The notes under the pieces were generated by a model that was not told where the DNA came from, searched no databases, and saw only the letters and a list, made by a program, of their open reading frames with translations. A program made the position numbers and the translations under genes. Shown here piece by piece: positions 8,635-18,046 of a DNA stretch of 64,000 bases. The stretch is from Leptolyngbya sp. CCY15150 (GTDB lineage: Bacteria > Cyanobacteriota > Cyanobacteriia > RECH01), in contig NZ_JACSWB010000218.1 in assembly GCF_016888135.1 (NCBI RefSeq), positions 62,001 through 126,000 of the forward strand, written 5' to 3'. Numbering within the stretch: position 1 is the first letter of the stretch; each line of letters opens with the position of its first letter.

Positions 8635-8859
8635 CTAGCGGCGGAATGGAATTTTTACCGCCGATGTGCCGCTCATGAGCAGCAGACCGATCAGCACTAG
8701 CTTGATGAACCATGGGGTCAAAAATAGGCTCACAAAGAGGCAAAACAGGGCAACGAGTAAGGCTAGCAGGGTAATGCCTTCTGCTTCTTCCGCAAGGTGG
8801 GTGCCAACATAGAAGGAGGCGATCGCTAAGCCTAGGGCAATCAGGCTAAGTCCAATCAT
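8635..8859 (-). CDS. small two-to-three-helix membrane protein, unknown function
   Basis: The 74-aa product is almost wholly hydrophobic: helix 1 (about residues 2-22), helix 2 (about 28-48) and a third hydrophobic stretch (about 50-64), ending in a basic KIPFRR tail. It looks like a conserved small cyanobacterial inner- or thylakoid-membrane protein, but I recognise no named family. ATG start at 8859. Convergent with dnaJ. The composition argues against chance: a random frame would rarely keep such a regular hydrophobic pattern. Confidence 0.55.
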   Translation of the reverse strand: MIGLSLIALGLAIASFYVGTHLAEEAEGITLLALLVALFCLFVSLFLTPWFIKLVLIGLLLMSGTSAVKIPFRR

Positions 8860-9442
8860 GGGACAAACCTCTACGAGGATAGGCGCGTTAACAGACGGCT
8901 AGGGCTGTATGCTCTGGGGCAGACATCGTTGAGCCGCGGCAGCGCTTAGATCACTAACATTCCCTCAGAATACCCAAAACCCGTCAGATTTGGGGCAAGG
9001 TGAGCTAAATCTTGAGTCAAATCCTGTAACGGAATCGTTGCGGTTCATGGCTAAGCATAAACTTTAGTGAATACCCTACCTACACCGAAAAAGACGTGAT
9101 ACTTTTAGATCAAGGCACAAGGCAATCAATCTTCTCTTCAAGTTGATTCCCTTACCCCCCTTGAGTTAGAACCTGTGCCTCCCGTTCTAGTTCAACACAG
9201 CACTCTACTTGTACGTGACAGATCAACACTACAGCGGTCATTAGTAGATAGCGATTGGTTTAGTCGAGGTCTATTCCTGACTCAAAGCTCACTAGCCTCC
9301 TAAAGAGACTCGATCTGTCCAGCATGAGAGCCTGTTGTGGGTTCATGTCCACCTCATTATTTTCTCTAGACACGGTTCACGGATTACGTTTCAATCTGAT
9401 TCGAGTTAGTCTAGCGTGATTTTCTGATTTTCTAATTGTTCT
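8860..9442. other. long AT-richer spacer, no gene seen
   Basis: About 580 bp between the divergent small membrane-protein gene and the end of the minus-strand duplicated-module gene. It is poorer in HIP1 than its surroundings and has no supported reading frame or tRNA cloverleaf. A small RNA could be hidden here, but nothing specific can be shown. Confidence 0.4.
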
Positions 9443-9467
9443 GGGGGCTGCGATCGTTCGCGCCCCC
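9443..9467 (-). terminator. candidate terminator after the duplicated-module gene
   Basis: A 6-bp G/C stem (GGGGGC at 9443-9448 with GCCCCC at 9462-9467) encloses a 13-nt loop, about 55 bp beyond the stop of the minus-strand operon ending at 9523. Read on the minus strand it is followed by AGAACAATTAG, not a real T-run, so intrinsic termination is only plausible. Confidence 0.45.
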
Positions 9468-9522
9468 ATTATCATGTGGGGCCAATTTTGAGCCAAGGTG
9501 CTCTTGTTTTGGCAAAACGACC

Positions 9523-11112
9523 CTAGCGCGGCGGGATATCCCAGAATTCAAGCTGGAGGTCTAGCTGCAAGGTTGCTGGAGTAGGGCGATCGCTCTCAGC
9601 GTTCCATAGATCGACGGGTAGGGGCGATCGCAGTTGGTCGAGCAGAGGCGTGTGGTAGCACTGTTCTAAAACGGCTTTTTGTAGAGATTCTATGGATAGG
9701 AGTTCCGCATTCCAGCCGAGGCAGCGAGGACGAGCGATCGCGTCAGGATGGATAGCGCTGTGCGGTTGGTCTTGGGCTTGACCGGTGGTGAGATCGAGGA
9801 GGAGATCTTGGGTTTCTGTCTTCAGATGCAAACCGGCCCAGAGGTGTAGGGTTCCTGATTGCCAAGCGGTACCGGGTTGGAGCACCTGAACGGATATGCC
9901 GCCTAGGAGCTGCATCACAGGATAGGCGCTGCGGCTGATTTGCCACAACAGCCATCGTTGCCATTGGTAGACAGGAATGGCTTGGTGCAGCAGCATGGAA
10001 TGGTAGGTGAGGGCTGGGTGGCGCAGGGTCTCGGTGACTTGGCAGGCTTGATAGGCCCAGTCACCAATAGACTGCACGGTTGGCATTTGAGCGATCGCTT
10101 GCCAGGCCTCAGCTCGGTGAGCGATCGCCTCTTGGCGCTGGTGGGCGATCACCGCTGCGATCAAGGCTGTGCGCTCAGGTTCTTGGACAGCACATTGGGT
10201 CGGTGTGGGTTGCCCTGCGGTAGTTGGTGGTGAAGGGATGTCCGCTGTATCTGATGGAGTTGGAGCTAATAGAGTTGGATCTAACGGTGACGTATCCGAT
10301 GGTGCAGGGGAATGGGGGATGAACTCAAAGCCAAACTGCAGTTGAATATGCCCCCGCTGCCAGGTTTGCTCCGGCTGCAAAATATCCACGCGTTGTCCAT
10401 CGAGCAGGGGTTTTAGCCGAGGCGTGGTGACCTGTAAGCCATCGAGAAGCAGCGCTAATAGGTTTTCCACCGAACAGGGAGTTTGCTCTAAACCTTGGGA
10501 GTCTGGAGTTTGGGACTGCAGTAAGACGCTGGCATCGAGCAAGGGGGAGGGCTGCTGCTGGGTTGTCAGATCAAAGGCGATGGTCTGCTCTAGGGTGAGA
10601 ATGCCGTAGGGAACTAGGCGCACTTGCCCCTGGATGGGCGCTGCATCTGGGGATAGCACGACCGTTGCTTCCAACCCCTCCATCCACTGCATAGCGATCG
10701 CACTGCCCCGTACCACCGCCCAAAGCAAGCGCGATCGCCAGGTATCCACGTCAATGTAATGGCTAGTTTGTTGGGGGAGCCCACTAGGAGCGATCGCCTC
10801 TAGGATCGAGGGAGTTGGCTTCGGTGGTGCATGACTCCAAGCTTCCAAGACCCGATCAATTTCCTCAGCTACGTAGGGAGCGAGGGTCTCTGGGGTTTGG
10901 GGTAGGTCACTGGGCCAGCCACTATCGGTGGTCTGGAGTTGGGCCACCATGGTCACCAAGGCATCGAGGGTTTGCGCCACCGGCTCTGGCAGAGTGGGCG
11001 ATCGCCCATCCAGACCTTCTAAAACTGGAGTTGGAAACCGCAGTACGGTGGCCATGAGAGAGTCCGTGGCTGCTGTTGTCGTGGGTGCCTGAGTTAACAA
11101 CACATCGGTCAT
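9523..11112 (-). CDS. unrecognised protein with two tandem copies of a ~190-residue module
   Basis: I cannot name the family. The 529-aa product holds two copies of one module. In each, a Trp-rich start (WRSRLLWAVVRGSA / WQRWLLWQISRSAY) is followed by LSPDAAPIQGQVRLVPYG / LQPGTAWQSGTLHLWAG, then FDLTTQQ / LDLTTGQ, and closes with a TP-L-LL-VD segment and an LQFGFEF / LQLEFWD strand. A Pro/Thr-rich linker separates the copies. No signal peptide or membrane helix is evident. The ATG at 11112 overlaps the stop of the upstream MBL-fold gene by 4 nt (ATGA), so the two are translationally coupled; a longer frame into the upstream gene is rejected. Cyanobacterial DUF1822-type proteins were considered but the match is not secure. 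Confidence 0.6.
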   Translation of the reverse strand: MTDVLLTQAPTTTAATDSLMATVLRFPTPVLEGLDGRSPTLPEPVAQTLDALVTMVAQLQTTDSGWPSDLPQTPETLAPYVAEEIDRVLEAWSHAPPKPTPSILEAIAPSGLPQQTSHYIDVDTWRSRLLWAVVRGSAIAMQWMEGLEATVVLSPDAAPIQGQVRLVPYGILTLEQTIAFDLTTQQQPSPLLDASVLLQSQTPDSQGLEQTPCSVENLLALLLDGLQVTTPRLKPLLDGQRVDILQPEQTWQRGHIQLQFGFEFIPHSPAPSDTSPLDPTLLAPTPSDTADIPSPPTTAGQPTPTQCAVQEPERTALIAAVIAHQRQEAIAHRAEAWQAIAQMPTVQSIGDWAYQACQVTETLRHPALTYHSMLLHQAIPVYQWQRWLLWQISRSAYPVMQLLGGISVQVLQPGTAWQSGTLHLWAGLHLKTETQDLLLDLTTGQAQDQPHSAIHPDAIARPRCLGWNAELLSIESLQKAVLEQCYHTPLLDQLRSPLPVDLWNAESDRPTPATLQLDLQLEFWDIPPR

Positions 11113-11795
11113 AGCAAAATTGGCGCGGTCTGCGCCTGCTCCAAATCGATGGTGGTGACCTGACGGTAGGCATCGGCGATCGCCCGCTGTCCTCGCAGGA
11201 AGCCTGTATTGGCTCCAGGGCATAGGTAGGTTAGGGTTTCGCTGGAAAAGCGATCGCGGATAGCCTGCACACTGCGAAGCTGGCGGGGCCAGTGGAAGGT
11301 TTTGGCCGTACGCAAGGGCACAGGCTTGCCCTGCCGATCGGGTAAGAGATGCCGCCCGGTCAACAAGATGCCGCCTTGCCTTGGGTCATACACACAGGCT
11401 GATCCCGGAGAGTGGCCGGGTGTCCAGAACACCTGAAGGCGATCGCCTAGGGTGAGGTCATGGTGAAACGACACCACCTCCACCTCCGGCAGTAAGTAGG
11501 CTTCCTGTTCTTGGATGACGACCTGGCACTGGAGCGCCGTTTGGATCTCCTTCACCTTGCCTAAGCCGCCGCGATGGGTGATGACCAGCCACTGAACTCC
11601 ACCATGGGCTTGGAGAAATGATAGATGTTCTGCATCCCAAGCCGGACAATCTACCAGAATATTGGCCGGTTGGCTATCGATCTGGTCTAGGATGAGATAG
11701 GCTGTTCCACCCATGGTGTCGCGGTTTGGAGGAAATGCAAATAGGGTGTCAACATAGTCAAGCACCGGACGAGGAGATTTAGACGATGTTGGCAT
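11109..11795 (-). CDS. metallo-beta-lactamase-fold protein with degenerate metal site
   Basis: The 228-aa product has the MBL layout: GGTAYLI, ILVDCPAWD, a TPGHSPGSACVYD strand-turn, ILLTGRHLLPD and a final CPGANTGF. However the signature HxHxDH is replaced by THRGGLGKV, the usual TGD by TGR, and the late PGHG by PGAN, so most metal ligands are missing while TPGHSPGS is kept. It may therefore be a non-catalytic binding protein. The ATG at 11795 is preferred; the frame upstream begins only with TTG/GTG. It is the first gene of a two-gene operon, overlapping the duplicated-module gene by 4 nt. Confidence 0.75.
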   Translation of the reverse strand: MPTSSKSPRPVLDYVDTLFAFPPNRDTMGGTAYLILDQIDSQPANILVDCPAWDAEHLSFLQAHGGVQWLVITHRGGLGKVKEIQTALQCQVVIQEQEAYLLPEVEVVSFHHDLTLGDRLQVFWTPGHSPGSACVYDPRQGGILLTGRHLLPDRQGKPVPLRTAKTFHWPRQLRSVQAIRDRFSSETLTYLCPGANTGFLRGQRAIADAYRQVTTIDLEQAQTAPILL

Positions 11796-12147
11796 AGCAC
11801 ACTCAAAAAACACCAAACGCGATGCGGGTCAGGATTTTACCCGTGAACTCAGCGATCGATCCATGGGCGATCGCCCCAAAATGCAGCAAGATTCCTAAAT
11901 TTCACTGGAGCCTGACCGCATTTATTTCTTACCATAATTTTAGGGATAGATTTTAGAGCTGGAGTTGAACCCTTCATAAAATGGGACGATTAATCTCCAT
12001 GGGAGAGTCGTCTGTCCTCGGCAGCCCTCGTTAAAACCTAGCCGAGGATTTCGTAGACTACTGGGTTCAAGGGCGTTGACGTTGCATGATGCAGAGTTGA
12101 CGCAGGTTTCCCCTTTCTCCGCTCATCGACGCTTTGAGACAGATGGC

Positions 12148-13653
12148 ATGATCATTCTACTGCTCGTTTTCTTCACACTGAGCCTATTCACCTACATGGT
12201 CGTGAAGCGCAGTGTCGCCAAGATTACCCGCACTCCTATTTGGTTACTCTGGGCAGTCATGATGGCCCCAGCCTTCATTTGGATGGCTTGGCTGGTGGTC
12301 AATGGTGAGAATGAGCAAATGCCCTTTGCCCTTTTCATTATTCCCTTTGTGGTGTGTCCGATGCTCTACTGGTTTTTGGTGCAGTGGGGGCGCTTGCCCG
12401 AAGCACCGAAGCCGTCTCGCACTGCCGACGATCTACCCACCTCTGACGGCTTGCTGACCTACTCCTCGTCCTTAGAGGGCAAGTCAACGGTTCGGCCGGT
12501 TAACCAAGAGGAAGAGAAGCAGTTGCGCAACTGTTTTTCTTGGTCGGTTTATTACCTACAAACCGTGGAATATCGCCCTCAAGCCGTTATCTGTCGGGGG
12601 CAGCTTCGGACGTCTCCTGAGGTTGCCTATAAGACCATTCGGGAAAATATTGAGGCTCAGTTTGGCGATCGCTTCTTGATCATTTTCCAAGAAGGTATGC
12701 AGGGCAAGCCCTTTTTTGCCTTGGTGGTCAATCCAGCGGCGAACAGCAACGAGGATGCGTCGCCGGTGTCTCGCCCGCTGCTGGCCCTGGGGCTTTTGGT
12801 CGCAACGTTACTCACCACCACCTTGGCCGGGGCTTGGCTGATGATTCCTCCAGGGAGCGAGTTTACGCCGGAAGCCTCAATGCTATGGAGCGGTTTGCCC
12901 TATGCCTTGTCGATTATGGCGATTTTGGGTACCCATGAGCTGGCCCACTATCTAGCCGCTCGGCGGTATCGCATCCAGGCGACCTATCCCTACTTCATTC
13001 CCGTCCCACCGGCACTTATTTTTCCCTTCGGTACCTTTGGGGCCTTCATCCAAATGCGATCGCCCGTCCCCCATCGCAAGGCGTTGTTTGATGTGGGTAT
13101 TGCGGGGCCCCTGGCAGGCTTTGTTATGACCATTCCGCTGCTGATTTGGGGACTCGCCCATTCTGAAACCCTACCCTTGGAGGAAACCTCTAGCCTGTTT
13201 ACCTTTGACTCTTTCTCTCCTACCTCATCCTTGCTGCTCACCCTGCTGGCCCGGTTGTCCTTGGGTAGTGCGTTCACGGCCGACCAAGCCCTGAGTTTAC
13301 ATCCCGTGGCGATCGCTGGCTGTTTGGGCCTCATCGTCACGGCCCTCAACCTGATGCCGGTTGGACAGCTTGATGGCGGGCATATTGTTCATGCCATGTT
13401 TGGGCAGCGTACCGGAGCCTTGATTGGCCAAGTGGCTCGTTTTCTGGTTTTGGCTCTAGCTTTTGTACAATCTAGCTATCTGGTCTGGGCGATTCTGCTG
13501 TTTTTGATGCCGACGGTGGATCAACCTGCTCTCAATGATGTGACGGAACTGAATGACTCCCGCGACTTTTTGGGACTCTTGGCTTTGGGGCTGCTGGTGA
13601 TCATTGTCTTGCCAGCACCGCCGCTGCTCCTTGATATGCTGCTGGCAGGCTAG
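12148..13653 (+). CDS. site-2 protease family membrane metallopeptidase (M50, EGY1-like)
   Basis: The protein begins with two hydrophobic helices, has a ~100-residue soluble segment, then a multi-helix core with the zinc motif HELAH (in GTHELAHYLAARRY) and the distal NLMPVGQLDGGHI, whose LDG Asp is the third zinc ligand. This is the intramembrane S2P arrangement and most resembles the cyanobacterial relatives of chloroplast EGY1. The ATG at 12148 (501 aa, MIILLLVFF) is chosen because it begins at the first helix; a TTG at 12076 would add 24 polar residues. Likely in thylakoid or plasma membrane; the substrate is unknown. Confidence 0.85.
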   Translation: MIILLLVFFTLSLFTYMVVKRSVAKITRTPIWLLWAVMMAPAFIWMAWLVVNGENEQMPFALFIIPFVVCPMLYWFLVQWGRLPEAPKPSRTADDLPTSDGLLTYSSSLEGKSTVRPVNQEEEKQLRNCFSWSVYYLQTVEYRPQAVICRGQLRTSPEVAYKTIRENIEAQFGDRFLIIFQEGMQGKPFFALVVNPAANSNEDASPVSRPLLALGLLVATLLTTTLAGAWLMIPPGSEFTPEASMLWSGLPYALSIMAILGTHELAHYLAARRYRIQATYPYFIPVPPALIFPFGTFGAFIQMRSPVPHRKALFDVGIAGPLAGFVMTIPLLIWGLAHSETLPLEETSSLFTFDSFSPTSSLLLTLLARLSLGSAFTADQALSLHPVAIAGCLGLIVTALNLMPVGQLDGGHIVHAMFGQRTGALIGQVARFLVLALAFVQSSYLVWAILLFLMPTVDQPALNDVTELNDSRDFLGLLALGLLVIIVLPAPPLLLDMLLAG

Positions 13654-13876
13654 ATGCCCCATGACGGCGGAAGCGTAGGGCAATAGAACGCTGAACCAGG
13701 ATAAATTTGCTAGTCTTAGGGTTGCTAGCCCTAGGGGTCACCCGTCCCATCTTGCTAGGAAGCCATGGCGGAGGAGCGATCGCTGCCTAAACCCGCTGAG
13801 AAAAGTTTTTGATTTATGAGTTCTAGAGTCTGCCATCGTTGAGCCATATTCCTTTTAGTCGTCCCATGTTCTGACC

Positions 13877-14422
13877 ATGTCGCAAGATGTTAAACAGTGG
13901 ATCGCAGAAATTCGCACCCTCCAGCACCAGATTCAGGTTGCTAATAAGGAGCGCGACCAAGCCTATGCCAGCGCTGAAAACTGGCGAAAGCTCTACCAAG
14001 CCGAAGCTCAGCAGCGTCGTACCGATGCCCGGCTAATGCAGGAAAAGCTGGATCAGCTCGGTATGGAGCTGCAAACGCTACAACAGCAGATCTCTAGCGA
14101 TCGCTCCGTCGATGGGGGGGGCGAACAACCGGCGATGCAGCTTGATCAGCTTGAGGCTCTCTCCGTGGAACAGCTTCGGGAGTCGCTGCAGCAGGCGATC
14201 GCCGATGCCAATGGTCTACGGCAGGCGCTGCAGGCAGAAAAAATGGATCATAAAAATACGCGCCAGAGCTTAACCACAGCCCTGGCCGACACCATGGATT
14301 TGCTGACGCGGGAAAAAAGCGATCGCCCCATGCCTGCTGCAAGCAGCGATCGCCCTTCTGAGTCGTCCGATGCTCAACCCCAGCCTAAAAGCCCATGGCC
14401 TGAGCTACCACATCTACATTAG
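13877..14422 (+). CDS. coiled-coil protein of unknown function
   Basis: The 181-aa product is rich in Gln, Glu, Ala and Leu with heptad-like spacing over residues about 5-75 and 90-140, indicating long coiled coils, and ends in a Pro/Ser-rich disordered tail. No domain is recognised. It is convergent with threonine synthase and the two reading frames overlap by 38 bp at their 3' ends. HIP1 sites lie inside the coding frame, typical of resident genes. Confidence 0.6.
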   Translation: MSQDVKQWIAEIRTLQHQIQVANKERDQAYASAENWRKLYQAEAQQRRTDARLMQEKLDQLGMELQTLQQQISSDRSVDGGGEQPAMQLDQLEALSVEQLRESLQQAIADANGLRQALQAEKMDHKNTRQSLTTALADTMDLLTREKSDRPMPAASSDRPSESSDAQPQPKSPWPELPHLH

Positions 14423-15485
14423 GCGGCAAACCTTTCTTGACCTGGTTGTTGCCGTGCTCAATGGCCGTATCTGGATCCTTGAGGCCGTTCCCTGTGAGGA
14501 CACAAACCACCGTGGCACCCTCCGGCACCTGATCCTTAACCTTGAGTAGACCGGCTACGGATGAGGCGCTAGCGGGTTCACAAAACACCCCTTCTTCCGC
14601 TGCTAGCAAGCGATAGGCGTGCAGAATTTCTTCATCCGTGACGGCGTTGAACTCGCCCTGGCTCGCATCGCGCACCGCCACCGCATGGTGCCAACTGGCG
14701 GGGTTACCAATGCGGATGGCCGTCGCTACCGTTTCAGGATGGGCAACGGGGTGACCGCTGACGAGGGGTGAGGCTCCAGCAGCCTGGAAACCCATCATGC
14801 GCGGTAGGCGTTGACTGCGGCCCACTTCTCGGTATTCGCAAAATCCCATCCAGTAGGCTGAAATATTGCCAGCATTACCCACGGGAATGCAGAGCCAGTC
14901 GGGAGCATCACCGAGGGCATCTACCACTTCAAAGGCAGCGGTTTTCTGTCCTTGGAGGCGATAGGGGTTCACGGAATTGACCAACGTGACGGGGTAACGA
15001 TCTGCAATGTCGCGCACCAGAGTGAGGGCTTGGTCGAAGTTTCCATCAATCGCCAGCACATCAGCACCGTAGAGAAGTGCCTGAGCCAACTTGCCCAGCG
15101 CTACATAGCCATCGGGAATCACCACAAACGCTCGCAGCCCGCCGCGCCTTGCGTAAGCCGCTGCCGCCGCCGATGTGTTGCCAGTACTGGCACAAATGAC
15201 GGCCTTAGCCCCTTCTTCCTTGGCTTTGGAGATGGCTAAGGTCATACCTCGGTCTTTGAAACTGCCGGTGGGGTTCAAGCCATCAAACTTAACGAAAACC
15301 TTCACCGATCGCCCCACTTGGGCCGCGATCGCCGGGGCGGGAATGAGGGGCGTATTGCCCTCTAGCAGGGTCACAACGGGGGTTTTCTCAGTGACCGGTA
15401 GAAAGGGGCGATAGGCTTCAATTAAGCCCGGCCAGCTTCGGGACGACAGATCAACCGGGTTGGAAACAGAAAAACTAGGGATCAC
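14385..15485 (-). CDS. thrC: threonine synthase
   Basis: The 366-aa fold type II PLP enzyme has the lysine motif [13 protein letters not shown] (Schiff-base Lys at about residue 77), EGNTPLIP near the N-terminus, [14 protein letters not shown] (phosphate-binding), [12 protein letters not shown] and a late GNGLKDP. It converts O-phosphohomoserine to threonine in the cytoplasm. The length fits the short, non-plant class. The start appears to be GTG at 15485; no ATG lies nearby in frame. Its 3' end overlaps a convergent coiled-coil gene by 38 bp. Confidence 0.93.
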   Translation of the reverse strand: MIPSFSVSNPVDLSSRSWPGLIEAYRPFLPVTEKTPVVTLLEGNTPLIPAPAIAAQVGRSVKVFVKFDGLNPTGSFKDRGMTLAISKAKEEGAKAVICASTGNTSAAAAAYARRGGLRAFVVIPDGYVALGKLAQALLYGADVLAIDGNFDQALTLVRDIADRYPVTLVNSVNPYRLQGQKTAAFEVVDALGDAPDWLCIPVGNAGNISAYWMGFCEYREVGRSQRLPRMMGFQAAGASPLVSGHPVAHPETVATAIRIGNPASWHHAVAVRDASQGEFNAVTDEEILHAYRLLAAEEGVFCEPASASSVAGLLKVKDQVPEGATVVCVLTGNGLKDPDTAIEHGNNQVKKGLPPNVDVVAQAMGF

Positions 15486-15950
15486 GGCAGTTAACGCATT
15501 ACCTCAAGCATACTTTACACGACTGGCCCAGCAAAATACCGACGATGCGGGTGGCAGAGCCGTTAGAATTCCTGTCCGCTCTGGGTTAGGTGGGCTGGCG
15601 GAGTGATGACACCTCTTTTTGCCAACGGACTAACCAGGGTAGCCTATGCTACATCCAAATGGGTAGCCCAAATGAGTAGATAGATCAGCGTATCGATGAT
15701 CGAGCTATCCTTATGGTGATCATTCGTTGAACAGAATCCCACCTTTTAGTCTAGCTTGCCCTGTTGCTGTCCCTGTATAAATTTAGGGATCAGGGCTGTC
15801 TCGATGGAACCGTTGAGGCAGACCGTTGGGGCAGACCGTTGGGGCAGACAGTTGAGGAACTGCCACACCCTTTTGGGAGGCGATCGCTATATTGCATACA
15901 ATCGATTGCGTTGGATACGATAGAATACGCCATGTTGTGAGTGAGTAAAA
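15486..15950. other. spacer upstream of thrC, with a 13-bp tandem repeat
   Basis: This 465-bp divergent spacer contains three adjacent 13-bp units, consensus GTTGGGGCAGACC, at 15812-15850 with a partial fourth. No tRNA, riboswitch or long reading frame is seen. Promoters for thrC (minus) and for a small plus-strand gene must lie here. Confidence 0.6.
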
Positions 15951-16190
15951 ATGACTATCCAAGCTTCTATGGCTAATGTACTCCTAGAACGTCCAAGTTC
16001 ACCGGTTACGAGCTCTCAGCCTCACCCCTCTGAGGCGATCGCTGCATCGGCCCTGACGTCGTCCGCCCACGCATCTATCCCGGAGACCTCTCACCTGCCC
16101 TACTGCGCCATGCACCAAGCTGAGCTGCTATCGCTGCAAGCGGAAGCCGATGCCCTTTTGCACCACCTTCAAGCCCTGCGGCAGGAGTAA
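15951..16190 (+). CDS. small hypothetical protein with a C-terminal helix
   Basis: The 79-aa product has a Ser/Pro/Ala-rich N-terminal half and a helical, Leu/Ala/Gln-rich C-terminal part starting near PYCAMHQAELL. No family is recognised. Support is modest: an ATG with only a weak upstream purine run, one HIP1 site in frame, and a good terminator hairpin about 150 bp downstream that fits a plus-strand transcript. Confidence 0.4.
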   Translation: MTIQASMANVLLERPSSPVTSSQPHPSEAIAASALTSSAHASIPETSHLPYCAMHQAELLSLQAEADALLHHLQALRQE

Positions 16191-16336
16191 TTGATAGGAA
16201 AGCTTGAACCGCTTGCCCTTCTCAGATGGCCCATCGTGGTCAACCTTAGCACCGTGACCAGACGGGTTACCTTGCATCACCGATTGTGGTCGACAGACTC
16301 ATCTAGTTAAGAATCCTTAACACTATACTCAGACTA

Positions 16337-16372
16337 GCGCAGCTCTCCCCGAGGGCTGCGCCTCTTGTTTTG
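16337..16372 (+). terminator. rho-independent-type terminator
   Basis: A 7-bp stem (GCGCAGC at 16337-16343 with GCTGCGC at 16355-16361) is followed by CTCTTGTTTT. It would end plus-strand transcription from the small gene at 15951-16190 and insulate the doxX promoter downstream. Confidence 0.65.
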
Positions 16373-16439
16373 GGGCATTGTGGTGAGGTTTTAGACGGAT
16401 CTTTGACGGTTTAACAGGGTGAAGGCGATCGCCCCCCGT

Positions 16440-16555
16440 CAACATGGGCTGTTTCACTTCAATATTAATCTTAATCAATATGATTGAGTTTCCTTAACAA
16501 TCATTAAAATTAATTACAATGATAAGTAGACAATCTAGAGCAACCCCTGGGGCCC
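16440..16555 (+). promoter_or_regulatory. AT-rich promoter region of the DoxX gene
   Basis: The 115 bp before the DoxX start are markedly AT-rich compared with the window, with TACAAT at 16515-16520 as a possible -10 and several ATGATTG/TCAATAT-like inverted words upstream that could be an operator. No specific regulator box can be assigned with confidence. Confidence 0.4.
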
Positions 16556-17092
16556 ATGACTACAACCCAACGTTTAACCCAAACCGCAACGGCACTTCTA
16601 AAATCTAATTTGTCTGCCAACTACGGATCTCAGGCCGTATGGACGATTCTTCGCGTCGTGGCAGGTGTGGTGATGATTCACAATGGTCTTGACAAGTTGT
16701 CGAATATCGAAAGCTTTGCCCAGGCCTACGTACAGGTGATTGGACTGCCTTTCCCAATCTTCTTCAGCTATGTGGCAGCCTACACGGAACTGCTGGGCGC
16801 ACCGCTGCTCGCCCTCGGTCTACTAACCCGTCCCGCAGCCTTGGGTCTGTTTAGCACCATGGCGGTGGCGATGTATCATCACGTCTTGGTAGCTGGATTG
16901 AGCATTCCCTACCTAGAGCTATCGGTGCTCTACGCTGCCTGTTTCCTGTTCTTCCTGGTGAACGGAGCGGGTCTGTTCTCCGCTGACGCCCTCATTGCTG
17001 GTTGGCTCGATGCTGCTAGCGGCAATGCTCAAGCTCAGGCGATCGCTGAAGCAGAATCAGCCTATAGTGCCTCTCAGCCTATTACCAAGTAG
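16556..17092 (+). CDS. DoxX family membrane protein
   Basis: The 178-aa protein has four hydrophobic helices (about residues 25-45, 68-90, 96-116 and 120-142) with RVVAGVVMIHNGLDKL at the first helix, a typical DoxX signature. DoxX proteins are poorly defined inner-membrane proteins linked to redox or thiol stress. The C-terminal ~30 residues are Ala/Glu-rich and cytoplasm-like. It stands alone behind a strong AT-rich promoter-like region. ATG start at 16556. Confidence 0.8.
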   Translation: MTTTQRLTQTATALLKSNLSANYGSQAVWTILRVVAGVVMIHNGLDKLSNIESFAQAYVQVIGLPFPIFFSYVAAYTELLGAPLLALGLLTRPAALGLFSTMAVAMYHHVLVAGLSIPYLELSVLYAACFLFFLVNGAGLFSADALIAGWLDAASGNAQAQAIAEAESAYSASQPITK

Positions 17093-17311
17093 GTGCAAGC
17101 GCCCGTTTGGCAGTTCATCTGCCTTGGTCGGAAGCGCATCTACCTTGTATCTACACATTAAGCTAGCGGATTCGGGGGACTGTCCTTGGATCCGTTTTTT
17201 TGACGCTCCGCTAACGCTTCGCGTATGGCAGGAGATTCCTTGTTCACAGAGTCGTAGAGTTTCTAGGCTAGCTGGCACGTTCATAGGGGCTGCTGGAGCC
17301 TGCGGATTCAG

Positions 17312-17638
17312 CTAGAGCAGCAGATCGGCGTCATTGCCCCTGGCATCTAACGGCGGCATCAAGGGCTTGCAAGACTGAACCGGAACGGTGGCTACCAAGT
17401 CCCCTTTCACCAAAAATTTAATGTGCCGCGCAATGCGCAGTTGAGCGATCGGTTCACGGATTAATTCACTCAGATCTCGGAGAGCTAAGGCTGTTGATGC
17501 GGTATGGCACTCAATCCGTAGCGATCGCCAGCGACGGGTCAGTTTACACTGACGCAGGAGGTTGAGTTGCTCTAACTCTGCGGTATTTTCGCGATAGTAG
17601 TTTAGGATGAGTTGAGTAAGCTGTGATTGCCAGTTCAT
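17312..17638 (-). CDS. small conserved-looking protein of unknown function
   Basis: I choose the ATG at 17638 (108 aa, MNWQSQLTQLI) because the 46 residues upstream in the frame look non-coding. The product is amphipathic and basic in its middle (KLTRRWRSLRIECHTAS) and has LRDLSELIREPIAQLRIARHIKFLVKGDLV, suggesting an alpha/beta domain. No family is recognised. It lies between doxX and mutL without clear operon partners. Confidence 0.45.
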   Translation of the reverse strand: MNWQSQLTQLILNYYRENTAELEQLNLLRQCKLTRRWRSLRIECHTASTALALRDLSELIREPIAQLRIARHIKFLVKGDLVATVPVQSCKPLMPPLDARGNDADLLL

Positions 17639-18046
17639 AGTCTTTCTGCGGCGAATTCTCAAACATTCAACAATGGCGAATAGACCGCCTACTGAGGCTA
17701 TGGGTGGCAGCTCAGTATCGGTTCTTAGTCTTTTAGGTGATACCAACCGGGTGGACGTATCGCCCTCTACCGTCATTGAACCCTAGTTCCCTTTGGGGCA
17801 GATGGGTCTTGCAAGAAGACTTAACGACTTGTCGCCTCTGTTCATAGAGCAAAATCCGGGGCGATCGCTGATGGGCCTTGAGGTTGACGATATCTCGCCG
17901 CGATCGCTACCGTAATATTCCCGAGGGATTTCTTGAAGAAACTCAACAAATGGCAAGGGAGAATAGTGTGAGGGCTCATGCTCTAGGGGCTCTGATGGGA
18001 CGATTGGATGGTGATGGCGCGATAGGGTGTCTATGACAGTGGGTCT

